A stretch of DNA of 64,000 nucleotides from Gemmatimonadota bacterium (lineage in GTDB: Bacteria > Gemmatimonadota > Gemmatimonadetes > Longimicrobiales > Gaopeijiaceae): NCBI GenBank assembly GCA_029879725.1, contig JAOUPR010000001.1:97720-161719 (forward strand), written 5' to 3'. A program made the position numbers and the translations under genes. Below are positions 1-7,996 of this stretch, piece by piece. Every line of letters begins with the position of its first letter. The stretch's first letter is position 1. The notes beneath the pieces are model-generated. The model was not told the DNA's origin. It worked only from the letters and a program-made list of their open reading frames with translations, and ran no database searches.

Positions 1-849
1 GCCATCACGCGGCGTGCGCCGCGCGCCGTGATGGTGGGACAGGACATGCGCATCCGGTACGAAGTGCGGAATCGGAAGCGATACCTTCCCACCCTGGCCG
101 TGGAGCTCATCGAGGAAGGCCTGTCGGAGCCCGCCTTCCTGCACCACGTGCCCCCCGGCCAGGAGGTGCGCGCCCAGTCGGTGAACGGCTTCGTGCGACG
201 CGGCATCCACCCCCTGGGAACGCTGACCCTCTCGACGGCCTTTCCCTTCGGCCTGTTCCGCAAGGAGCGCGACATCCGGCTGCCGGGGGAGATCATCGTC
301 CGCCCGCGCACCGACCGGGCCATTCCCGTGACCGCCCCCGCCGGCGGGAGAACGGCCGTGGGAGGCCCATCCGCCGGCGGAGGCCGAGGCGTGCGGGGGG
401 AGTACCGTGGACTGCGGAGCTACCGGGCCGGAGACGATCCGAAGGACATCCACTGGCGCTCGTCCGCCCGCCTCCGCGAGCCCGTGGTGCGAGAGTACCA
501 GGCCGAGGCCGCCGAGACCTGCTGGATCTGCCTCGACGCCAGAGGAGAACCGGACGACCGGGCCGAGATCGCCGTGGAGATCGCGGCCGCGCTGGCGGCA
601 CGCGCGGTGGTGGAGCAGAGGCCGTTCGGCCTGATCGCTCCGGGCGTGCACATCGAACCGGAATCGGGACCGGCGCAACTGGACCGGGTCCTCGACGCCC
701 TGGCGCTGGTGGACTTCAGCCCCGGAGCCCCACCCCCCGCGCCCGCCGTGGATCCGGGGCGCTGCACGTTGGTGACCACCACGAACGGAGGGGCCGGATT
801 CGGGGCGACCATCCCGGTTCCCGCGGACGCCGTCTGGGAGGGGCCTTGA
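1..849 (+). CDS. DUF58 family protein (5' truncated by window)
   Basis: The frame is open back to base 1, so the GTG/ATG codons near base 28 are probably internal and the gene starts outside the window; DUF58 proteins usually carry one or two N-terminal membrane helices, which are absent here. The family signature is clear: YRAGDDPKDIHW from about residue 141, followed by a Ser/Arg-rich strand and a von Willebrand-like C-terminal part. The stop overlaps the TTG start of the transglutaminase gene downstream (TTGA). DUF58 and TgpA-like genes commonly follow a MoxR ATPase gene, which would lie left of the window. The biochemical role is not established; a link to envelope assembly is inferred from family context. 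Confidence 0.85.
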   Translation, partial: AITRRAPRAVMVGQDMRIRYEVRNRKRYLPTLAVELIEEGLSEPAFLHHVPPGQEVRAQSVNGFVRRGIHPLGTLTLSTAFPFGLFRKERDIRLPGEIIVRPRTDRAIPVTAPAGGRTAVGGPSAGGGRGVRGEYRGLRSYRAGDDPKDIHWRSSARLREPVVREYQAEAAETCWICLDARGEPDDRAEIAVEIAAALAARAVVEQRPFGLIAPGVHIEPESGPAQLDRVLDALALVDFSPGAPPPAPAVDPGRCTLVTTTNGGAGFGATIPVPADAVWEGP

Positions 850-2870
850 ACCTCCGCCTCCTTCACCGGCGTCTTTCCGTCCTCATGGGACTCACGGGAC
901 TCGTGGCCTTTTCCGGAGGGGCGGGATTCGAGCCGCTTTCCACCATCCTGGTCGGAGTGGCCCTGATCACCGCGCTGTTCCGGCATCCCGGCCCGGAGAC
1001 GGCGTTGAAGCTGGATCGCATCTGGCTCCCCCTGGCGACCCTCCTGGTGGTCCGGGCTCTGGTCCACGTCTTCGTCATCCGGGACGACGTGGTCATCCCG
1101 GTGGTGCATCTCCTCTTCCTGCTCATGGCGGTGGAGGCGCTGCGTCCCCTCGACGCGGTCAACGACATCCGGCTTTACGCGCTCTCCTTCGCCCTGGTGC
1201 TCGCGTCCACCGCCTACCGTCCCGGGGTCCTCTTCCTGGTCGCGTTCATCGGCTACGTGGGGGTGGGCACCATGGCGCTCATGGTGGGGCACGTACGGCG
1301 GGCCGCCGAGGCGCACGGTGTGCGGGAAGTGGCGCTCGGCCGTCGGCTGGTGGGGACGACGCTGGCGCTCTCCGTGGTCACCCTCACCGTGGCGGGGGCC
1401 TTGTTCCTCGCTCTCCCCCGGGTGTCGCGGGGCTTCGCGGGACGGGGAGAAACGGCCGCCACCTCCATCGTCGGCTTCAGCGACGAGGTGTCCATCGGAC
1501 AGCATGGATCCCGCATCGTGGGGAACCCCCAGATCGTCCTGCGGGTGGAGTTTCCCGACTCCCAACCCTCCAACCTGCAGGGACTCCACTGGAGGGGGAG
1601 ATCGTATGATCGCTTCGACGGGATCCGATGGACGCGGAGCCGGGACCTCCCGCCCTCCTCGGCGCCGGCCTCCTGGTACCAGGAGCGATGGGACGGAAGG
1701 GTGATCGCGCAGCGGATCTACGGCGCGGCGCTCGACACCCGGGTCCTCTTCAGCCTCCATCCCACGCTTCGCATCGAGTCGGAGAACGGAATCCAGCCCC
1801 TCTTCGACAACGCCGGGGACTTCGTGTATTGGGGCGCGGGGGCTCCGGCGTACAGGTCCATCTCCCGGGAGGGGAGCCCGCCACCCGATCGTCTCCGGGC
1901 TGCGTCCGACGGATTCCGTCCGTCGCGCCGGCACTACCTCCAGCTCCCCGACCTGGATCCGCGCGTGGCCGCGCTCGCCGACTCCCTCACCGCGGGATGG
2001 ACCAGCCGATACGACAAGACCACGGCCATCCAGTCGTGGCTCCGTGGACTCACCTACACCCTGGACCTCCCGGCCACGGCCCGTGAGGCCACCCTCGCCC
2101 ACTTCCTGTTCGAACGGAAGGCCGGGCATTGCGAGTACTTCTCCACGGCCATGGTCGTTCTCCTCCGCGCGGCGGGGATCGAGGCGCGCAACGTCAACGG
2201 TTTCCTCGGCGGCGAGTGGAGCGCGTTCGGAAACTACCTGGCGGTGACCCAGAACCAGGCCCACTCGTGGGTGGAGGTGTGGTTCCCGCGGATCGGTTGG
2301 GTCACCTTCGACCCCACGCCCACCGGAGGAAGCGGAGAGCGGCTGGCGTCGTGGTACTGGCCGGGACGCTTCCTCTTCGACGGCCTGCAGCATCGTTGGA
2401 ACAAGTGGGTGCTGGACTACGACGCCGACTCCCAACTCGGGATCATCCAGAGATGGGCCGAGTTCCTGGAGCCGGTGGCCGAGACCGGCCCCACCGACGA
2501 ACCGGATGGTCGCTCGGGGCCGTGGGCGGCCTGGCTCATGGTCCTGGCGGCGGCGGCGGCACTGTGGGGCGCGATCCGGATCCTTCGCGAGCGCGATTCG
2601 ATTCCCACACACACGAAGCTCTACCTCGCCCTCCGCAGGACCGGGATGAGCGCCGGGCTGGAGATCGGACCCGGCACGACTCCGGCGGGCCTGGTATCCC
2701 GGGTCGTGGAGCGGACTCCGGCGGCGGGAGTTGACGCCTCCCGGCTGGTAGCGTTGTATACGGCAGCCCGGTTCGGGCGTCGTCCGCTCGATCCCACCGA
2801 CATCGAAGAGATGCGGAGTGCCCTGCGCCGGATCGGGCAGGCCCTGAGAAACGTTCGCTCCGCCGGGTGA
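846..2870 (+). CDS. TgpA-like transmembrane transglutaminase-domain protein
   Basis: This 674-residue protein has an N-terminal block of hydrophobic segments (DUF3488/TgpA_N type, about residues 10-200), an extracytoplasmic transglutaminase-like core, one more membrane helix near residue 560 and a short C-terminal tail of DUF4129 type. The papain-fold catalytic triad is visible: Cys429 in AGHCEYF, His473 in AHSWVEVW and Asp489 in TFDPTP. The start is a TTG overlapping the upstream DUF58 stop, which signals translational coupling. In Pseudomonas TgpA is essential, but the substrate is unknown; here the role is likely cell-envelope related. It is the second gene of a five-gene coupled run ending at 4831. 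Confidence 0.9.
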   Translation: MNLRLLHRRLSVLMGLTGLVAFSGGAGFEPLSTILVGVALITALFRHPGPETALKLDRIWLPLATLLVVRALVHVFVIRDDVVIPVVHLLFLLMAVEALRPLDAVNDIRLYALSFALVLASTAYRPGVLFLVAFIGYVGVGTMALMVGHVRRAAEAHGVREVALGRRLVGTTLALSVVTLTVAGALFLALPRVSRGFAGRGETAATSIVGFSDEVSIGQHGSRIVGNPQIVLRVEFPDSQPSNLQGLHWRGRSYDRFDGIRWTRSRDLPPSSAPASWYQERWDGRVIAQRIYGAALDTRVLFSLHPTLRIESENGIQPLFDNAGDFVYWGAGAPAYRSISREGSPPPDRLRAASDGFRPSRRHYLQLPDLDPRVAALADSLTAGWTSRYDKTTAIQSWLRGLTYTLDLPATAREATLAHFLFERKAGHCEYFSTAMVVLLRAAGIEARNVNGFLGGEWSAFGNYLAVTQNQAHSWVEVWFPRIGWVTFDPTPTGGSGERLASWYWPGRFLFDGLQHRWNKWVLDYDADSQLGIIQRWAEFLEPVAETGPTDEPDGRSGPWAAWLMVLAAAAALWGAIRILRERDSIPTHTKLYLALRRTGMSAGLEIGPGTTPAGLVSRVVERTPAAGVDASRLVALYTAARFGRRPLDPTDIEEMRSALRRIGQALRNVRSAG

Positions 2871-2883
2871 CCGGCAGGAAACC

Positions 2884-3696
2884 ATGACCTCCGTCCCGCT
2901 CTCCTCCACCGGCCTCTGGGGTGACCGCCCCTTCCCTCCCGACGGCGAGACCGACCGGGTGCGGGTGGGCCCTCTCACGCTGTGGTACAAGGTGGTCGAC
3001 AACGAGGTCTGGTTGGCGCATCGACACGAGACCGACGCCTCCGGAGTGATCCCCGCCGGCCCTCCTCCGGACGTGGAGTGGAGCCGGTGGGCCATGCGGG
3101 ACCACGTCCACCACCTCCACATTGCGCCCGTCTTCCCCGAAGAGATCCTGGTCGTGAGGCCGGAGCACTCCTTCACGCTCCTCCGCCGGGCACGGGCACG
3201 GGTGTACATGCGGGTGCCCATCTGGGTCAGGGTGGAGGCGGTGGAGGGATCGGACGCCCGGTTCATGCCCGCTACCCTGGTGGAACTCCCCACGGCCACG
3301 CTCTCGCACACATGGTGGGGAGACTTCCGCGACGGAGAGATGGGATACGGACTGACGACCCGGGCACGGAGGGAACTGTCTCCCGAGCTCTTCGAGCCCC
3401 ATCTCGCGGTATCCACGCTCCAGCTCGTCAACCGTTCCCAGGACAACCTCGCGGTGGAGAAGATCGCCGTGCGCTCGGCCCACCTGAGCCTGTACCAGCG
3501 AGGGGGAGAGCTCTGGACGGAGGAGATGCAGGTGGAGTACCGCGGGGAGGCCGAGGGGAGCGACGTGCTCATGCTGGGTCGGGCGCCCGACGAAGCCGAG
3601 GGGAGCGTGCTCCTCACGCCCCCGCGCCGGCCCACCAAAGGCCTGCACGCGCGCACCTTCGCGCGCCTCAAGGCGCTTTCCGGATTCGGCCTGTGA
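2884..3696 (+). CDS. DUF432-like protein
   Basis: A 270-residue soluble protein with no signal peptide or membrane segment. The N-terminus (LTLWYKVVDNEVWLAHRHE) and the mixed beta-rich composition resemble the uncharacterised DUF432 family, which I recall mainly from archaea beside MscS-type channels; the neighbour here is indeed an MscS channel whose GTG start overlaps this stop (GTGA). Part of the centre (residues 100-190) is rich in short beta strands and ends in conserved-looking LELVNRS-type sequence. The family assignment is from memory of sequence style and gene context, so moderate. A partner or regulatory role for the channel is inference. Confidence 0.5.
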   Translation: MTSVPLSSTGLWGDRPFPPDGETDRVRVGPLTLWYKVVDNEVWLAHRHETDASGVIPAGPPPDVEWSRWAMRDHVHHLHIAPVFPEEILVVRPEHSFTLLRRARARVYMRVPIWVRVEAVEGSDARFMPATLVELPTATLSHTWWGDFRDGEMGYGLTTRARRELSPELFEPHLAVSTLQLVNRSQDNLAVEKIAVRSAHLSLYQRGGELWTEEMQVEYRGEAEGSDVLMLGRAPDEAEGSVLLTPPRRPTKGLHARTFARLKALSGFGL

Positions 3697-4568
3697 TCCC
3701 GGTTCTCGCCGCCGTCCAGGCGGATACGGCCCAGGTATTGAACCTGGAGAGCTTCCTGGCCACCAAGGAGTTGAACGACGTCGTCCGGGGGATATTCCTG
3801 CTGGTGGTGGGGATTCCAGGGGTGTGGATGGTATCCGGCTGGGTCCGCAGATGGGCGAGCCGTGCATACTCGCCACAGCGGGGGCTCGTGCTCGAGAAGG
3901 TGCTCTTCTATCCGAGCTTCCTCGTCATCGTGATCACGGCCCTCTCACACCTGGGATTCCAACTGGCGCCCCTCATGGGAGCCGCGGGGATCATGGGGAT
4001 CGCCATCGGCTTCGCGTCGCAGACTTCGGTCTCCAACATCATCAGCGGATTCTTCCTCATCGCCGAGGAACCGTTCGCGGTGAACGACGTGATCCAGGTG
4101 GGGGACCTGACCGGCCAGGTGCTCACCATCGACATGCTCTCGGTGAAGCTCCGCACCTTCGACAACAAGCTGGTCCGCATCCCCAACGAGACCCTGGTGA
4201 AGAGCCAGGTCACCAACGCGACCCGCTTCCCCATCCGGCGCATGGACATCCCGGTGTCCATCGCCTACAAGGAGAATCTGGGGAGGGTACGGGACGTCCT
4301 TCTCGAAGTAGCGGAGCGAAACCCCCGGATCCTCCTCGAGCCGGAGCCCCTGGTCATCTTCCAGGGATACGGCGATTCTTCAGTCGATCTCCTCTTCACG
4401 GCCTGGACCCGCACCCAGGGGTGGCTGGAGGTGAAGAATCTCGCCTACGAGGAGATCAAGGAGCGTTTGGACGCGGAAGGCATCGAGATCCCCTTCCCCC
4501 ATGTGACGATCTACACCGGTACCGTCACGGACCCCTTCCCCATCCGTGTCGTGAAGGACGATCAATGA
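3693..4568 (+). CDS. MscS family mechanosensitive ion channel
   Basis: The 291-residue protein starts at a GTG overlapping the previous stop. Three hydrophobic helices occupy about residues 25-115; the third is the pore-lining, Gly/Ala-rich helix (MGAAGIMGIAIGFASQTSVSNIISGFF) typical of MscS TM3. The beta domain follows with the family motif EEPFAVNDVIQVGDLTGQV and then PNETLVKSQVTNATR, and an alpha/beta C-terminal domain. It would open under membrane tension in the cytoplasmic membrane and release solutes during hypo-osmotic shock. A much longer open frame extends upstream but is a shadow of the DUF432-like gene. Its stop overlaps the next small gene (ATGA). Confidence 0.92.
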   Translation: MIPVLAAVQADTAQVLNLESFLATKELNDVVRGIFLLVVGIPGVWMVSGWVRRWASRAYSPQRGLVLEKVLFYPSFLVIVITALSHLGFQLAPLMGAAGIMGIAIGFASQTSVSNIISGFFLIAEEPFAVNDVIQVGDLTGQVLTIDMLSVKLRTFDNKLVRIPNETLVKSQVTNATRFPIRRMDIPVSIAYKENLGRVRDVLLEVAERNPRILLEPEPLVIFQGYGDSSVDLLFTAWTRTQGWLEVKNLAYEEIKERLDAEGIEIPFPHVTIYTGTVTDPFPIRVVKDDQ

Positions 4569-4831
4569 GCTCAGCCCCCGGGTTCCATCTCGCGACGGTC
4601 GCCCACGACGGGCGCCTGTGGGTGGTCTACCTGGAGACGGTGGACGACCCGAAGCGCCCCGACCTCTGCCGGGCCCGGCTTCGCTTCGATCCGGCGGACG
4701 CCTCCGGCGACTTCGCCCCCACTCAGACCGCGGCCATCATCATCGAGGATTCCTTCGACGAAGCGGTGGCCAGGGCCCGCACGTTCGACGAGCAGCAACT
4801 CGCCGGCCTCCTCCGCTCCACCCTCCCCTAG
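4565..4831 (+). CDS. Small conserved protein of unknown function
   Basis: An 88-residue protein that starts at an ATG overlapping the MscS stop (ATGA), which is the main evidence that it is a real gene. No signal peptide, membrane helix or known motif is visible. The sequence is acidic and looks like a compact alpha/beta fold: a beta strand near GRLWVVYLETV, an Arg-rich strand RARLRFDP and a C-terminal helix with DEAVARARTFDEQQL. It ends the five-gene run; the following genes are on the other strand, with stops only 12 bases apart. I do not recognise the family. Confidence 0.6.
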   Translation: MSSAPGFHLATVAHDGRLWVVYLETVDDPKRPDLCRARLRFDPADASGDFAPTQTAAIIIEDSFDEAVARARTFDEQQLAGLLRSTLP

Positions 4832-4843
4832 AAGCGGTTTCCG

Positions 4844-6091
4844 TCACGCCTCCCGGACCCACCTCCAAAGCTCCGGAAGGGTCGGCCGCTTTCCGGACAT
4901 GAGCATCCCGACCCGGTAGATCCGACCCGCCACCCAGGCCACCGCCACCACCGTCACGGCCATCAGGCACACCGACAGGGCGATCTCCCACCACACGGCG
5001 GCCCCGCCCGCCACTCGCGCGAACATCAGCACGGGGCTGAAGAACGGTACCAGGGAGAGTGCCTGGAAGAGGGGTTCGTGCGGGTTCTCGATGGTGGGTC
5101 CCAGGAGGATCATGGGCACGATGATGAGGATCGTCACCGGAAGTTGGGCGTGCTGGGCCTCCTCGTCGCTGTTGCAAATGGCGCCCACGGCGGCGTAGAG
5201 ACCCGCGAAGATGAAGTAGCCCAGGAGAAAGCAGGCCAGGAAGAACGCGACCACCTGCATGGACGGGAGGGCCGCGGAGATCGCTTCCAGGCTCACCCCG
5301 TCGGACCCGGCGGCCACCACGGCGGGGAGTCCCGCCGACGACACCAGCACCCCCACGACCACCCACACCAGCAACTGGGTCAAGCCCACCGCGCCCACTC
5401 CCAGGATCTTCCCGAGCATGAGGTGCCACGGGGGCATGGCCGAGACGATGACCTCGGCGATGCGACTCGTCTTCTCCTCGAGGGTGGACCGCATCACGGC
5501 CACCGCGTACAGGAGGATCACCATGTACAGGATGAACGCTCCGACGAACCCCGCCATGAACGAAGCCTCCCGGCTTCCCGCGTCGCTCCGGCCAGGGACC
5601 CTCACGTCGAGGTCTCCGCCGCGGAGGAGGGCTCCGACGTCGGCGCTCCGTCCCTCCAATTCGTGCTCCAGCACCGTCTGGACCACCGCCTGCCGCAGCG
5701 CCACCCCACGGATGACGGACGGTCGGGAGGTGGCGTACAGAAGCGCCCGCCCCGACGCGAGGGTCTCCTCGTCCACGACCATGAAGCTCCGGAACGATCC
5801 GGAGAGGGTGTCTCGCAGCAATTCCTCCACCAGTCCGGACCGCCACACACGCGGCTCCACCTCGTACCCCGCGTCCTCCAGGCGGAACTCGAGTCCCTCA
5901 CCCAACACGCCGGTGGCATCAACCAGGACCAGACGTTGCTCCGCGCCGGCGTTCCGGTTGGCGAAGTAGATGGGAAGAAGAACCATTCCCATCATGAGAA
6001 GGGGCGCGACCACCGTGGCGAAGATGAACCACTTCGACCGGACCCGCTGCAGATACTCCCTGCGGACCACCGCCCTCACGTTGTTCATCAT
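4844..6091 (-). CDS. ABC-2 type transporter permease (NatB-like)
   Basis: A 415-residue integral membrane protein. One helix lies near residues 20-40, followed by a large extracytoplasmic loop of about 150 residues and five or six C-terminal helices, which is the layout of NatB/ABC-2 permeases. The sequence EEKTSRIAEVIVSAMPPWHLMLGKILGVG is the family hallmark between the loop and the second helix. The start is one of two consecutive ATG codons overlapping the stop of the ATPase gene upstream, so the two subunits are coupled. The pair probably exports an ion, drug or lipid-like molecule; the substrate cannot be read from sequence. Confidence 0.9.
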   Translation of the reverse strand: MMNNVRAVVRREYLQRVRSKWFIFATVVAPLLMMGMVLLPIYFANRNAGAEQRLVLVDATGVLGEGLEFRLEDAGYEVEPRVWRSGLVEELLRDTLSGSFRSFMVVDEETLASGRALLYATSRPSVIRGVALRQAVVQTVLEHELEGRSADVGALLRGGDLDVRVPGRSDAGSREASFMAGFVGAFILYMVILLYAVAVMRSTLEEKTSRIAEVIVSAMPPWHLMLGKILGVGAVGLTQLLVWVVVGVLVSSAGLPAVVAAGSDGVSLEAISAALPSMQVVAFFLACFLLGYFIFAGLYAAVGAICNSDEEAQHAQLPVTILIIVPMILLGPTIENPHEPLFQALSLVPFFSPVLMFARVAGGAAVWWEIALSVCLMAVTVVAVAWVAGRIYRVGMLMSGKRPTLPELWRWVREA

Positions 6092-7059
6092 GCCGCACCT
6101 CCCGTGGTGAGCGTGGACGCGTATCCCCGGGGCACTCCGGCGCCCTCGGCGGCCTCGACGCCCACGTGCCGGACGAAGATCTCGTGGAGACGCGGCTCCA
6201 CCAGGTCGAACCGGTAGACCGTGGCGCCGGAGTCCACCGCGCGGCGGAGCAATTTCTGGTGGTCGACCCCCTCGGCCAGGCGGACCCGTACACCGCCCTC
6301 GATGGGATCCACGGCCGCCACTCCGTCCCCGGCGAGCCAGCCGTCCACCCCGTCGAACTCGATCTCCACGACTCCCTTTCGCTCCGCCGCCTTCAACTCC
6401 CTGAGGTCGCCGTCGAGCACCTTTCGGGACCGGGAGATGAGACAGACGCGCTCACACATCCTCTCCGCCTGATCCATGAGGTGCGTGGAGAAGAGGATGG
6501 TGGCGCCCTTGCGGTGGAACTCCCTCACGATCTCTTCGAGGACGTCCTGGTTGATGGGGTCGAGGCCGCTGAACGGCTCGTCCAGCACCAGGAGCTCGGG
6601 CTCGTGGATCACGGTGCCGATGAACTGAACCTTCTGCTGCATTCCCTTGGAGAGGTCCTGCACCTTCTTCGCCCCCCACGCATCCAACCCCATGCGGTCC
6701 AGCCACGAGCGGGCCCTTCGGCGCCCCTCATCCCTCCGCACTCCCCTGATCTCCGCCAGGAAGGTCAGGAGGTCCACGACGGACATCTTCTGGTAGACCC
6801 CCCGTTCCTCCGGGAGATATCCGACCCGCCTGCCCCGAACCCCGTCGGGATCTTCGTCGAAGAGATGGACCCGTCCCTCGTCCGGCCTGAGGATCCCCAT
6901 GACCATGCGGATGGACGTGGTCTTTCCCGACCCGTTCGGGCCCAGGAGCCCGTAGATGGATCCTCGGGGAACGGTCAGGTCGAACCCTTCGACGGCCGTG
7001 TGGGCGCCGAAGCGTTTGGTCACGCCCTCCAGGCGGATGGCCGGCGTGGAATCGTTCAT
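6088..7059 (-). CDS. ABC transporter ATP-binding protein (NatA-like)
   Basis: A 323-residue ABC ATPase with Walker A (GPNGSGKTT), Q-loop, signature (LSKGMQQKVQF) and Walker B (LLVLDEPFSGLDP) in order, followed by the H-loop (STHLMDQAERMCE) and a C-terminal extension of about 90 residues with a DUF4162-like fold found in NatA-type exporters. I chose ATG at 7059 because AGAGG sits eight bases upstream; a longer open frame to 7158 has no ribosome site. It is the first gene of a two-gene operon with the ABC-2 permease and is divergent from the AbrB-like gene at 7283. Confidence 0.92.
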   Translation of the reverse strand: MNDSTPAIRLEGVTKRFGAHTAVEGFDLTVPRGSIYGLLGPNGSGKTTSIRMVMGILRPDEGRVHLFDEDPDGVRGRRVGYLPEERGVYQKMSVVDLLTFLAEIRGVRRDEGRRRARSWLDRMGLDAWGAKKVQDLSKGMQQKVQFIGTVIHEPELLVLDEPFSGLDPINQDVLEEIVREFHRKGATILFSTHLMDQAERMCERVCLISRSRKVLDGDLRELKAAERKGVVEIEFDGVDGWLAGDGVAAVDPIEGGVRVRLAEGVDHQKLLRRAVDSGATVYRFDLVEPRLHEIFVRHVGVEAAEGAGVPRGYASTLTTGGAA

Positions 7060-7282
7060 GGCAGCGCCTCTGTGAACGGAAGTGGAACTGGCGGGGTGCC
7101 GCGGGCGAAGCGTTCGGGCGCACACGGTCGAGCATCCTGTGCGCGAGCCCTCATGCACGTACCGACTTCCCCCCGGGTACGCAGGGAATGGCCAAGTTGT
7201 TCAACGATTCCCGTATTCGTCGCGCAAAGGGGGGCAGGCTGTTAGATTGTGCCGGCTCATTCGCAAAACGAGAGGAGGCTGG

Positions 7283-7474
7283 ATGGCCATCTACCGTACG
7301 CTGTACTACGGTGACGTTTCTGTCGGGGTCGGTGGTCGGATCACGATCCCACAGGAAATGCGTGACGACATGGGAATCGACGAAGGGGACACCCTGACCG
7401 TCCGGGTCGAGGAAAACCCCAACGGCGGCCGCCAGATGGTGGTCTGGCGCGCGGAACAACAGTCCGAAGAGTAG
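7283..7474 (+). CDS. AbrB/SpoVT-type DNA-binding protein
   Basis: A 63-residue protein containing the swapped-hairpin motif VGVGGRITIPQEMRDDMGIDEGDTLTVRVEE, diagnostic in pattern for AbrB/MazE-like transcription factors. The ATG at 7283 is preceded by a very strong ribosome site, AGAGGAGG at 7271-7278. A possible -10-like element TAGATTG lies at 7243-7249. The macro-domain gene follows 15 bases downstream. AbrB-fold proteins act either as global regulators or as antitoxins; no recognisable toxin sits beside it, so a stand-alone regulator is the safer reading. Confidence 0.75.
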   Translation: MAIYRTLYYGDVSVGVGGRITIPQEMRDDMGIDEGDTLTVRVEENPNGGRQMVVWRAEQQSEE

Positions 7475-7489
7475 GCCGGACGCTTGCCC

Positions 7490-7996
7490 ATGACGGTTCT
7501 GATCCGTGTCGAGCAGGGCGACATCACCTCCTTCGAAGGGGATGGGGTGGTGAACGCAGCCAACAACCACCTCCAGCTCGGCGCTGGGGTGGCCGGAGCC
7601 ATCCGCGAGAAGGGTGGCCACCAGATCCAGGAGGAGTGCGATCTGTACGTGCGCACCCACGGACCACTCCGGCTCGGCGAAGCGGCCGTTACCGGCGCGG
7701 GGAACCTCCGCGCACGATGGGTCATCCACGCGGCCGCCATGGGAGACGAACGTCCCAGCGAAGACTCCATAAGGAGGTCCGCGCGACGTGCCTTGTTCCT
7801 GGCCGCCGAGCACCAGATGAACTCCATCGCCTTCCCGGTGCTGGGGTCGGGCGTGGGCGGGTTTCCCTTCGAATCCGCCGCTCGGTACATCATCGAGGAG
7901 ATCCGTGAGCACTCACGGGAACACCCCCTCCCCGAGATCGTGGTTCTCTACGGATACACCGAGACGGACGCCCAGACCCTCCGCCGACTGATCTGA
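7490..7996 (+). CDS. Macro-domain (ADP-ribose-binding) protein
   Basis: The 168-residue protein is a single macro domain: QGDITSFEGDGVVNAANNHLQLGAGVAGAI matches the adenosine-binding loop, and IAFPVLGSGVGGFPFESAA matches the second phosphate-binding loop with GxGxxG. Such proteins bind or hydrolyse ADP-ribose derivatives such as ADP-ribosylated proteins or O-acetyl-ADP-ribose in the cytoplasm. A TTG six bases upstream at 7484 is an alternative start; I chose ATG 7490. The stop at 7994-7996 abuts the stop of the convergent LuxC-like gene with no spacer. It is probably co-transcribed with the AbrB-like gene. Confidence 0.88.
   Translation: MTVLIRVEQGDITSFEGDGVVNAANNHLQLGAGVAGAIREKGGHQIQEECDLYVRTHGPLRLGEAAVTGAGNLRARWVIHAAAMGDERPSEDSIRRSARRALFLAAEHQMNSIAFPVLGSGVGGFPFESAARYIIEEIREHSREHPLPEIVVLYGYTETDAQTLRRLI

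Noticed and set aside
420..3671. A 1083-codon open frame on the minus strand
   Set aside because: It lies opposite the DUF58, transglutaminase and DUF432-like genes, has low-complexity Arg/Gly/Pro sequence and no domain; it is a high-GC shadow. The same applies to long minus-strand frames opposite the cox, cytochrome and NapA genes.
7184..7212. Nested repeats GGGAAT/ATTCCC and GTTG/CAAC before the AbrB-like gene
   Set aside because: The two repeats do not share a centre and the stem would be interrupted by unequal loops; too weak to call an operator.
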